Shown piece after piece: positions 39,564-48,000 of a stretch of DNA of 64,000 bases. A program made the translations under genes and the position numbers. Origin of the DNA: an uncultured Clostridia bacterium (GTDB lineage: Bacteria; Bacillota; Clostridia; Christensenellales; DTU072); contig CAKQTC010000001.1 of NCBI GenBank assembly GCA_934274515.1, forward strand, positions 62,001 to 126,000. The letters are read 5' to 3'. Each line of letters opens with the position of its first letter. The first letter of the stretch is position 1. Under the pieces are notes generated by a model. The model ran no database searches, was not told the DNA's origin, and worked only from the letters and a program-made list of their open reading frames with translations.

Positions 39564-40231
39564 GAATGAGATTGCGCTCGAACGCTTACGAACGCTTAAC
39601 CGCGTGCGGCAAATGGTATATTCCGACCAAAGACGAAGGCAGGAACGTAAAAGACGTGATTAAGGAGCGAGAACTTCTCGATTTCTCTTCGTTATACGGC
39701 TCGGACGAGCCGATATATCTTGAAATAGGTTGCGGTCAAGGCGGTTTTTTGTGTGAAAAAGCGATGCAAAATCCGCATAATCACTATCTGGGCGTAGAAA
39801 AAATTGCCAACGTTATCCTTTCCGGGGCGGAAAAAGCGCGCCGTGAAAACCTCGAAAACGTTCGGTTTTTACGCGCAAACGCAGAGTGTCTTATTAAGTA
39901 CCTGCCCGAAAATTCGGTAAATGAGATTTACCTTAATTTCTCCACTCCGTTGCCGAATAAAGGGTATGCGAAACAACGTCTTACTTCTCCGCGTTATCTC
40001 GATATTTACAAAAATCTACTTATCAAAAAAGGGCGCATTTATCAAAAAACCGACAATCGCGATTTTTTTGATTTTTCTCTTGAACAGTTTGAAAATAATG
40101 GGTTTTCAATCGTATCGAAAACAGAAAATTTACACGAAAACGGCGAAGTCGGAATTGTCACCGAATACGAGAGAAAGTTTATTTCTCTCGGTATGCCGAT
40201 TTATGCGATTTGCGCAGAAAAAAAGGACTAA
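39560..40231 (+). CDS. trmB: tRNA (guanine-N7-)-methyltransferase TrmB with altered motif
   Basis: Methylates G46 in the variable loop of tRNA. 223 aa. Overall layout fits TrmB: YLEIGCGQGGFLCEKA (SAM site), YLGVEKIANVI, NVRFLRANAE and the C-terminal TEYERKF followed by GMPIYAI. The region that is normally NFSDPWPK is here NFSTPLPN, with the conserved Asp and Trp replaced; AKQRLT follows as usual. The lost Asp is close to the active site in known structures, so activity could be changed. Translationally coupled to the aminotransferase (4-nt overlap). Confidence 0.85.
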   Translation: MRMRLRSNAYERLTACGKWYIPTKDEGRNVKDVIKERELLDFSSLYGSDEPIYLEIGCGQGGFLCEKAMQNPHNHYLGVEKIANVILSGAEKARRENLENVRFLRANAECLIKYLPENSVNEIYLNFSTPLPNKGYAKQRLTSPRYLDIYKNLLIKKGRIYQKTDNRDFFDFSLEQFENNGFSIVSKTENLHENGEVGIVTEYERKFISLGMPIYAICAEKKD

Positions 40232-40233
40232 AT

Positions 40234-41397
40234 ATGTATACGCTAAAACTTAAACCGGGCGAAGAAAAGCGTATCCTCCACCATCCGTGGGTTTACGCCA
40301 ACGAAGTCGCCAAAATCGAAGGCAAAGACAAGCAAGGCAGCGTAGCCAAAGTCGTATCGTTTGACGGCAGGTTCGTCGGATACGGGTTTATCAATCACCT
40401 GTCGAAAATCATCGTTCGTATAATAAGTCGCGACGAAACCCCTATCGACCGCGAGTTCTTTCTAAACCGCATCAAAAAGGCGAAGGAAGAACGCGAAAAC
40501 GAAGGATATTCGGACAATTACCGCGTCGTTTTCGGAGAAAGCGACCTGCTCCCGGCATTAATCGTGGACAAATACGGCGATCATCTCGTCGTACAGTTTT
40601 TATCGCTGGGTATGGACGTCCGAAAGGAACTCATAACCGACGTGCTTGTCGAACTTTTCCGTCCGTCGTGTATATACGAGCGCAGCGACGTTGCCGTCCG
40701 CGAAAAAGAAGGTCTGCCCCTCGTCAAGGGCGTTCTTTACGGGACGCTTAACCCCGACCTGACAATTACGGAAAACGGCGTAAAAATGCGCATCGATGTC
40801 GCGAACGGGCAAAAAACGGGTTATTTCCTCGACCAAAAGGAAAATCGCGCCGCGCTCAAACCCTACGTTAACGGCAAAACCGTACTCGACTGTTTTTGCA
40901 ACCAAGGCGGATTTTCACTTTGCGCGGCAAAATTCGGAGCGAAGGAAGTTTTTGCAGCCGACGTAAGCGAACTCGCGCTCGATTCTGTCAAAACCAACGC
41001 CGCGCTTAACGGGTTACACAACGTCGTCACCGTACAGGCGGACGTGTTCGAACTGCTACGCGAATACAAACGCGACGGTAAAAAATTCGACGTCATCGTG
41101 CTGGATCCGCCTGCGTTTACCAAAACGGCAGACACCGTGCGCGACGCGTATCGCGGCTATTTGGATATAAATATGCTCGCGCTTAAATTGCTTAACGAAA
41201 ACGGCGTGCTAGTTACTTGCAGTTGCTCGCAACATCTAACCGTACCGAATTTTTTACAGATGGTATCCGAAGCGAGTATTCGCTCTAAAACCGCCGTAAA
41301 ACTCGTTGAATTTCGCACGCAAGCGCGCGACCACGCAACCCTGCTCGGTCTTGACGAGGCGTTGTATTTGAAAGTTGCTTTCCTAAGAAAATGTTAA
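40234..41397 (+). CDS. rlmI: RlmI-like 23S rRNA (cytosine-C5) methyltransferase
   Basis: SAM-dependent rRNA methyltransferase of 387 aa. A PUA domain lies at about 1-75 (KPGEEKRILHHPWVYANEV), then a linker domain, then a Rossmann catalytic domain with TVLDCFCNQGGFSLCAA, the catalytic-type VLDPPAFTK and LVTCSCSQHL. This matches the RlmI/RlmK class; which cytosine is methylated is not readable. ATG 40234 is chosen because AAAGGA lies 7 nt upstream; an in-frame ATG eight codons earlier is inside trmB. Two nt after trmB. Confidence 0.85.
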   Translation: MYTLKLKPGEEKRILHHPWVYANEVAKIEGKDKQGSVAKVVSFDGRFVGYGFINHLSKIIVRIISRDETPIDREFFLNRIKKAKEERENEGYSDNYRVVFGESDLLPALIVDKYGDHLVVQFLSLGMDVRKELITDVLVELFRPSCIYERSDVAVREKEGLPLVKGVLYGTLNPDLTITENGVKMRIDVANGQKTGYFLDQKENRAALKPYVNGKTVLDCFCNQGGFSLCAAKFGAKEVFAADVSELALDSVKTNAALNGLHNVVTVQADVFELLREYKRDGKKFDVIVLDPPAFTKTADTVRDAYRGYLDINMLALKLLNENGVLVTCSCSQHLTVPNFLQMVSEASIRSKTAVKLVEFRTQARDHATLLGLDEALYLKVAFLRKC

Positions 41398-41399
41398 TA

Positions 41400-41419
41400 T
41401 CGGTTAATTAGATAACCGA
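41400..41419 (+). promoter_or_regulatory. Small inverted repeat upstream of the HMA gene
   Basis: TCGGTTA (41400-41406) and TAACCGA (41413-41419) with a 6-nt centre, just after the rlmI stop. A near-repeat of ACTAATTTATA follows (41429 and 41444 areas). No T-run, so an operator is as likely as a terminator. Confidence 0.3.
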
Positions 41420-41462
41420 CAAAACAAACTAATTTATAGACTAATTTTATAAGGAGATATTT

Positions 41463-41720
41463 ATGCAAAAAATTATTTTAGGGATAGACGGAATGATGTG
41501 CGGAATGTGCGAAAGCCACGTTAACGACGCAATAAGAAAAGCGGTTAAAGTCAAATCGGTAAACTCGTCGCATATAGACAAACGAACCGAAATCATTGCC
41601 GACGACGACGTAAACACGGACGCTATCAAAGACGCCGTAACCGCGCAAGGTTATACAGTAACAAGTGCGTCTGTCGAGCCGTACAAGAAAAAATCTTTTT
41701 TCTCCGTTTTCAAAAAATAA
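41463..41720 (+). CDS. Heavy-metal-associated (HMA) domain protein, CopZ-like
   Basis: Small cytosolic metal-binding protein of 85 aa, one ferredoxin-like HMA fold. The metal site is C13-x2-C16 in MMCGMCESHV; the second half is DAIKDAVTAQGYTVTS, as in copper chaperones and P-type ATPase domains. A short basic tail (PYKKKSFFSVFKK) follows. SD AAGGAG. No copper ATPase or CsoR-like gene is near. Cu(I) is the likely metal, but Zn or Cd are possible. Confidence 0.8.
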   Translation: MQKIILGIDGMMCGMCESHVNDAIRKAVKVKSVNSSHIDKRTEIIADDDVNTDAIKDAVTAQGYTVTSASVEPYKKKSFFSVFKK

Positions 41721-41773
41721 CTCGAAGCCGCTTCTCGGCAAAAATTAAAAAAGGTCAACCAAAAATCGAATAA

Positions 41774-41800
41774 AAAAACCGCGAATGTATCGCGGTTTTT
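41774..41800. terminator. Shared bidirectional terminator
   Basis: An 11-bp stem AAAAACCGCGA / TCGCGGTTTTT (41774-41784 with 41790-41800), 5-nt loop, A-run on the left and T-run on the right. Between the convergent HMA and membrane-protein genes. Confidence 0.88.
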
Positions 41801-41831
41801 ATTAACGGTTTCGTTAAAATACAGACGGATT

Positions 41832-42266
41832 TTATTTATCTTCTTTTTTTTCTTCGTCTTGTTTTCTTTGATAGTAGTTTTTGTACCCGATTTTTTCGTT
41901 GTCGGCGGTGTCCCATTTTTTACCGCCGACCGCAAGCACAGAAAGCAGTGCCGCAGACGTAATCACCACTGCGATTATCGGCAAAACGAGTTTATCGTCG
42001 ATTATCGTTCCGACCAAGGCAAGCACTCCGCCGATAATAAGCACCGCGCCGACGAAAATATAAAACTTTTTCGCGCCGCCTATCGTCTTAGAGAACAATC
42101 CCCTTATAATAAACAGCAATCCGAGCGCGCCGGCAAATGCCGCTATCAACCACGAAAGATTGAGATTTTTGAACTTATCGGGCATCACTACCGACAAAAG
42201 CCATACCACCGCCGCAACGACAAACAATAACGCAACAAGTATTTTGAATATGCTTTTTTTCTTCAT
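41832..42266 (-). CDS. Small four-segment membrane protein of unknown function
   Basis: 144 aa, not recognised. Four hydrophobic segments (about residues 8-28, 38-58, 68-88 and 94-114) and a charged C-terminal tail (YYQRKQDEEKKEDK), probably cytoplasmic. Last gene of the SPFH/zinc-ribbon operon, 38 nt after the previous gene, so it probably takes part in the same membrane function. Confidence 0.7.
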   Translation of the reverse strand: MKKKSIFKILVALLFVVAAVVWLLSVVMPDKFKNLNLSWLIAAFAGALGLLFIIRGLFSKTIGGAKKFYIFVGAVLIIGGVLALVGTIIDDKLVLPIIAVVITSAALLSVLAVGGKKWDTADNEKIGYKNYYQRKQDEEKKEDK

Positions 42267-42304
42267 TTTTTACTCCTATTAATAAACTATATTTCGATTT
42301 ACGG

Positions 42305-42721
42305 TTATCTTAAAATAACGCTATGGGATACCGCACACACTTTTTCGCCTTCGGCAAGCACTATATCTTCCGCATGCTCGTACTCTCTTACGAAATCGCC
42401 TACCCTAAGGTTAAATTTGTCCGTTCCTTCCTTTGCGGACAGTACGGTATACTTTCCGGGAATAATCTTCCCTTTCTTCTGCACGACGTAAGTAACGCCG
42501 CGTTCGAGTATCACGTCGTCGCCCGTATGCGTTATCTTCACTTCGCCGTCCGAGCCTGTTTCTTTTTCGTCGTAGGTGTACCTAACGCCTTTTTTAACGA
42601 ACACGTTGTCCGCTTTTCCCGTCGGCTTTTTGTCAAGTTTCGCTTTAAGCACGGCAATTATCACGGCAAGCACTACCAGCAATACGCTTTCACAAATAAT
42701 TACGATTTTTTCCGGCGTCAT
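42305..42721 (-). CDS. Single-span membrane protein of unknown function
   Basis: 138 aa, not recognised. One N-terminal membrane segment (about 5-25, IVIICESVLLVVLAVIIAVL), then a hydrophilic domain rich in beta-strand-like sequence (KKGVRYTYDEKE, VILERGVTYVVQKKGKI). Its ATG comes one base after the stop of the zinc-ribbon gene, with GGAGGAGA before it, so the two are coupled. Confidence 0.7.
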   Translation of the reverse strand: MTPEKIVIICESVLLVVLAVIIAVLKAKLDKKPTGKADNVFVKKGVRYTYDEKETGSDGEVKITHTGDDVILERGVTYVVQKKGKIIPGKYTVLSAKEGTDKFNLRVGDFVREYEHAEDIVLAEGEKVCAVSHSVILR

Positions 42722-42722
42722 A

Positions 42723-43850
42723 TCAATCTCCTCCGTATGTTATAAATAGATATACAAACAGCGCAATCGCGCCCAAAATTCCAAGGACGAGCGCGCCTAC
42801 TCTGAGCGGCGAAATCGGCACCTTGCCTGCAACTTTGCCGTTTCGTCCGTTAACGAAAAAGTTATAAATTTTCTTCTTAAACCCGTAATGCCCTATGTAC
42901 ATCGGGAGCAAAACGTACTTATACGTGACGTTTTTACAGTGCATATTCGCGTCAAACGAACTTACCACGTCGTAGTCGTAGCCCGACAAAATCTGCTGTT
43001 TTACGTTGTCGTACATTATGTTTCGCGCGACTTGCCAACACGCTTTTCCGTCGCGGTTATACTGCGTCGCAGTGAAACCGTATAGGTAATCGGCGGCGTA
43101 GTTTTGCGAGTTGTTCGTGTCGTAAGGCTGTAAATCGTTAAGCGTTCTTTGCCGAATGTTATCCGCGGCTTGCACTAAAACGTCGTCGAAACTTCTATTA
43201 TGCTTTCCCGAAATCGGGAAGTAACGTATCCGTCGTTCGCTTACCGTTTTGCCGTTTACGGTTTTCGTAACGTAGTAGTATTTTCCGAGCACGCCTTTAT
43301 AATCGGTAATCGTCTCCGCGTCAAACGTGAACGCGGGAGAATAGTTGCCGTGCATTCCTTCGGGTTTTACGCTTTTCTTGAACTTCGACGGTGCAAAAAC
43401 TTTCTTCTTCGCCCATCGAATAACCTGCTCTTTCGCCTGCGTTTTCGTCAACAAAAACGGCAAGACCGCATCGGGGCGCATGCCGCTCATCTCTTCACAT
43501 TCGACAACGTTGCTCGTTCCGCAAAACGGACATTCTTTGCTTATCTCGGAGCGGGAAATAACCGTCGTCGCACCGCAGTTCGTACAACGAAAAACCCGCG
43601 TTTCCTTCGCCCACGCATTCGTGCCGTTGTCAAACAACAAGTTTATATCTTTTTCTTCGCAAACGTCGTTTTCTTCGAGTTTTTCTTCCTCGCCGCAGTA
43701 CGGGCATTTAAGACCGTGAACTTCGGGAGAATAGACCATATTCGCTCCGCACGACGGGCATTTTTTTATAGTCGTTTCCGCGTTTTTGTTTTCGTCGATT
43801 TTTTCTTTTTCTCGCTCGAATAAATCGTCAACGGATTCCGGACCTGTCAT
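42723..43850 (-). CDS. Zinc-ribbon membrane protein (TFIIB-type ribbon, YdjG-like)
   Basis: 375 aa. Two zinc ribbons at the N-terminus: CPSCGANM with CPYCGEEE (about 31-55) and CTNCGATT with CPFCGTSN (about 89-115). A long middle domain follows, with HGNYSPAFTFDAETITDYKG and YYYVTK. One membrane segment lies near the end (VGALVLGILGAIALFVYLFI), so the ribbons face the cytosol. The architecture and its place beside an SPFH/zinc-ribbon gene match the Bacillus YdjG type, which with YdjH and YdjI anchors PspA to the membrane. No PspA or clear YdjH is present here. Confidence 0.7.
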   Translation of the reverse strand: MTGPESVDDLFEREKEKIDENKNAETTIKKCPSCGANMVYSPEVHGLKCPYCGEEEKLEENDVCEEKDINLLFDNGTNAWAKETRVFRCTNCGATTVISRSEISKECPFCGTSNVVECEEMSGMRPDAVLPFLLTKTQAKEQVIRWAKKKVFAPSKFKKSVKPEGMHGNYSPAFTFDAETITDYKGVLGKYYYVTKTVNGKTVSERRIRYFPISGKHNRSFDDVLVQAADNIRQRTLNDLQPYDTNNSQNYAADYLYGFTATQYNRDGKACWQVARNIMYDNVKQQILSGYDYDVVSSFDANMHCKNVTYKYVLLPMYIGHYGFKKKIYNFFVNGRNGKVAGKVPISPLRVGALVLGILGAIALFVYLFITYGGD

Positions 43851-43873
43851 TCTTTTCTTTCTCCGCTATATCG

Positions 43874-44893
43874 CTAAATCTTCTCTCCGCATTCGGGACA
43901 GAACTTCGTGCCGGGTTTGAACTTCGTTCCGCATTTCGGGCAAACCGTCTTGATTGCATAACCGCATTCGGGACAAAACTTGCTCTTCGCTACGATATCC
44001 GCTTTGCAAGACGGGCATTTGATTGTCGACTCCGCGGACGTAGGAGCGGAACTTGTAGCCATATTGCCGAACATATGACCCATTTGCATACCCATTCCGA
44101 CGCCCATTCCCGCGCCCATTGCCGAACCCGCCATTCCGGGGTTCTTCGCTGCGTCGCGCAGTGCGTCCGCTTGCGCTTTCTTTACATAAATATCCATATT
44201 CTTCCCTAATATCCCGAGCGTGGTGCTTTCGTCCAAAGCCTTTTCGAGTGCCTCCGGCATAGAAAAGTTTTCAAAGTTAAACGCAGGGACTTCCACTCCG
44301 ACGTCTTTAAGCGCGGAAGAAAGTTGTTTCGCGACGATTTCTCCGAGTTCGATAAGGTTGCCCGCCATATCGAGAACGGGTATTTTGCTCTCTCCGATAA
44401 TATCGGTAATACGCGTGACGACCATACTTCTAAGCCACTCGGATATGTCTGCCGTTTTGTAACTAGGCACCGTCCCCGACAACTCTTTCATAAACACGTA
44501 CGGGTCGATAACTCTGAACGAGTAGGTTCCGAACGCGCGCACTCTAACCGCTCCGTAGTCCGCGTCGCGTATGATAATCGGGTTTTTCGTCCCCCATTTT
44601 TGATTTGTAAACTGTTTCGTGTTGACGAAGAAAACGTCGGACTTGAACGGCGATTCAAACCCGTATTTCCAACTCATCAACCTTGTAAGCACAGGCACGT
44701 TGTCCGTGTCGAGCGTATAGAACCCCGGCAAAAAAACGTCCGCCATTCTGCCTTTGTCGCAGAATATACAAGCCTGACTTTCCCGTACGGTTAGTTTAGA
44801 ACCGCGCGTAATGTAATCCTTTTTAAGGTCGTAACGATACACGATGGTATCGGTTGTGTTGTCTTTCCATTCGACTAGTTTAAGAATACCCAT
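43874..44893 (-). CDS. SPFH-domain protein with C-terminal zinc ribbons (YdjI-like)
   Basis: 339 aa. An SPFH/Band 7 domain fills about residues 25-230 (TRGSKLTVRESQACIFCDKG near the start, FGTYSFRVIDPYVFM, then ISEWLRSMVVTRITDIIGES). A glycine/methionine-rich hinge follows (AGMGVGMGMQMGHMFG) and then two zinc ribbons: CPSCKAD with CPECGYA, CPKCGTK with CPECGEK. This is the 'virion core protein'/YdjI architecture, known from the pspA-ydjGHI membrane-stress operon of Bacillus. SD AGAGGT. First gene of a four-gene operon. Confidence 0.88.
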   Translation of the reverse strand: MGILKLVEWKDNTTDTIVYRYDLKKDYITRGSKLTVRESQACIFCDKGRMADVFLPGFYTLDTDNVPVLTRLMSWKYGFESPFKSDVFFVNTKQFTNQKWGTKNPIIIRDADYGAVRVRAFGTYSFRVIDPYVFMKELSGTVPSYKTADISEWLRSMVVTRITDIIGESKIPVLDMAGNLIELGEIVAKQLSSALKDVGVEVPAFNFENFSMPEALEKALDESTTLGILGKNMDIYVKKAQADALRDAAKNPGMAGSAMGAGMGVGMGMQMGHMFGNMATSSAPTSAESTIKCPSCKADIVAKSKFCPECGYAIKTVCPKCGTKFKPGTKFCPECGEKI

Positions 44894-44926
44894 AAGATAT
44901 ACCTCTGTATTTGATTTGATAATTTA

Positions 44927-44956
44927 ATAATATACTAAAAAATCGTGTTTTGTCAA
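44927..44956 (-). promoter_or_regulatory. Promoter of the SPFH operon
   Basis: Minus strand: consensus -35 TTGACA (44951-44956), then -10 TATATT at 16 bp (44929-44934) or TATTAT at 18 bp (44927-44932). Confidence 0.65.
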
Positions 44957-44965
44957 TATTCTCGA

Positions 44966-44996
44966 CACAAAAAAACACGCCTTTTCGAGCGTGTTT
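44966..44996 (-). terminator. Terminator after the second giant lipoprotein
   Basis: An 8-bp stem AAACACGC / GCGTGTTT (44973-44980 with 44989-44996), 8-nt loop, and on the minus strand a run of T residues (44966-44975). It lies 43 nt past the stop at 45039. Confidence 0.75.
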
Positions 44997-45038
44997 CGTA
45001 TAAGAGTGCGTACAACCGAAGGTGCTTATGAATTTAGT

Positions 45039-48000
45039 TTACAGTAAATTGCTTATTCTGTACCTATCGGTACTTATTCCGCATCTTTCAAAATATTCTT
45101 TATACTTATCTTTATTCGCACCGTTTTTAATGACGAACGTGATAACCGCTCCGCCCGTAGCAAACACAGTCGATGCCGGTTGTGTCGGAGGAAGCAGGCT
45201 TTCAAACGTGATTTTTATAAGTTCCGGACAGTTCAAAAACGCGTTTGCGCCGATACGATCGACTTTATCGGGTATAATAAAAGAAGTAAATTTCGCAGTC
45301 TTTCCGCTTCCGCCGTCAAAACAATTATCACCTATATGCGTTACTGCCGTACCGATAGAAATGCTTTCCGCGGTCGTGGACGCAAACGCTTTCTTCCCCA
45401 AAACGGTAACGCTGTTCGGTAACGCGATTTTTTTGCCCGAAAATCCGAAAAACGTTTCGTCCTCGACTTCCTTATAAGCCGAGTTTCTTTCAAATTCTAT
45501 CTCGTTGATTTTCGAATTGTAAAACGCTCTTCTACCGATAAAACCGACTGTACGGGGAACAACAAATGTTTGCCCGTCCGAGGCGAAAAGATTTTTCGTT
45601 TCCGTAAACGCAAACGAGCCGATTTTGGTTAAGTTCGACGGCAGAACCACTTCGTTGCCGCTGTAATTCGCAAATGCGTAATCGGCAATCTCTCTTACGC
45701 TCGTAGCGCTTAAATCCACCGTTGCCTTTACCCCCTTAAACGCAGACGCGCCTATCGAAATGAGTCCTTCTTTAAGCGTTATTTTTTCTATTTTGCTTGC
45801 CCCCGTAAACGCGTTGTTTTCAAGCGCGAAATCGTTTTTCGAGATGAGCGAAACGACTTTAAGCGACGCGTTCACAATGCTTGTATCGAAGTAATATCTT
45901 AGCGTGACGGCTTGTCCGACGTCGCCGACAAGCGACGGTAAAACGAGGGTTTCGAGTTTTACGCAACCTTTGAACGCGCGCTCTCCTATCGATTTGATTT
46001 CGGTCAAGTCCGCTTTAATCGCGGTAAGCGAAGTGCAACCCGAAAAGGCGTCTTTCCCTATGGACGAAATCTTTTTCTTATACTCTGTTTCTTTTACGTA
46101 ATTCGCTCCGTAAAACACATTCTCGGCGATTACGTCATCGTCGCTTACCACTACTTTAAGGCTAGTCGGTTTGCTCGAACCGAACGCATCGGTAAATTTG
46201 TTGCCATTCAACGCGTCTAGCGACGAAAAACTTATTTGGTCAAGGGAAGTCATTCCGAAAAATGCGTGTTTCGGTATCACAACGACGCTTTCAGGTATTA
46301 CTAAACTCGTGACATAACTGTTTTCAAACATTCTTGACGCCATCTCGGTCGTTCCGTACGGAATTACGACGTCGGTCAAATTTCCCTTGTATTTCGTCAT
46401 AACGGTCGTCCCGGCAATAAACGTAAATTCATCGGGGTTATAGATATATATTTTTACGCCCGTAAACTCGGATTGTCCGATTACGACGTAATTGTTTTTC
46501 TTTTCGGGTACGAGTTTTACCGTCGCTTTCCCTTCGGCCGAAAACGCGACCGTTTTTATAAGTTCGTTTTCGTATACTGTCGAGCCGAAATGCACTTTGA
46601 CGTCTTCGGTCGTTCCTTTCTGCGCGATAAACTGATCGGGCACGGTCGTACCCGTAAGGTCGAGTTGCATCGGATTAAGGTAAATCGTCGCCTTAAAAGC
46701 GTAGTCTTCATAGTTCTTTTCATCATCGTTGAACAACGCTTCCGCTACGAATTTTCTTCCCTTAATCGTAGCCGCGTCACCTTCGTAAACAAGGGCGAGT
46801 TCGCCGATTTTTTCTCCGGGATACGTCCATTTTATTTTGTCCGCCTTGTATCCCGTAAACGCTATTTCTTTTAGCGTCATCCCGTAGCGATACGTCTTGC
46901 CTTCTTCGGTTTTTACCTGTTTTTCGTCAAAATCGCTCGCGGTATATTTCGCCTTGTTTATGACGAAATTCGCGCTGAGTTCCGTGACTTCGTTTGTTCC
47001 GATAACGAACTTAAAATCGCCTTTTTCGTTATTCCCTTTGTTATAGTAAAATACGGCGGTAATCGAATATTTGCCTGCGTTTACGATAGGCTCCGAAAGT
47101 TCGTTTCCCGACTTATCAAAGTATTTTACGCTTACGTCATCGGGCAGGGTTTTGCCTTTTTCAAGCGTAATTTCGGGGATTATCCCCTTCCCGTCATATG
47201 TCTTCGAAACGGCGTTGAACGACACTCCGTCGAGTTCCACCGTATCGGGTTTTACCTCGAAGGTCTTTATCAGGGCGGGTATTTTTTCGTAGTTGTTGCC
47301 TAGTTTTACGTCCTTAAACGCGAATTCCGCACGAATTTCGTAGTTCCCCGCGTGCAAAACCGCATCCGCGATTTTTCCGTTCCGTTTTATCGAATACGTT
47401 ACTTCGAGTTTTTCGTCCGCCTCTTCGAGGAAAAACTCGCTTTCCTTTCCGTCGTACGTTTTTTCGGTTGCGACTTGTGCGAATTTTAGTTTTCTTACGT
47501 CGTATTTTGCCTGTTTTACAGTAAGCGTGAGATACGGCGTTTTCGGTGCGTTATAGTTTTTGTCGTACCCGCTCGGCATAACGTACGTCGCGGTTATTTC
47601 GTATTTCCCGACGTTAAGCACTCCGCCGAAATCGTTTAGATTAACGAGTTGTTCTCCGCGTTTTATTTCATACTCTATCGTATATCGCCCGTTAAACTCG
47701 TTTTTTACGCCGTTCGGGGAGCCGTTTTCGATTTTAACGGCGTACGCCGCTCCGCTCCCGACGGTTAGTTCCCTGCCGTAAACTATCTCGTTTATCGAAT
47801 TGCCGTTTCCGTCCCGCAAAACGAGCGAGCCGCTTTCGAGGTCCGCTTTTTTTATTCTAACCGGTATGCGAAAATACTTCGACGCGTTTTTCCCGTCCGC
47901 AAGTTTGTCGAACGTCAATATTTCGTGGTCCGTCGCAAAAGCGTAATTATTAACCGCGTCGTCGTCCGCGAATATTCGTGCGTAGTATTCGTAACTGCCT

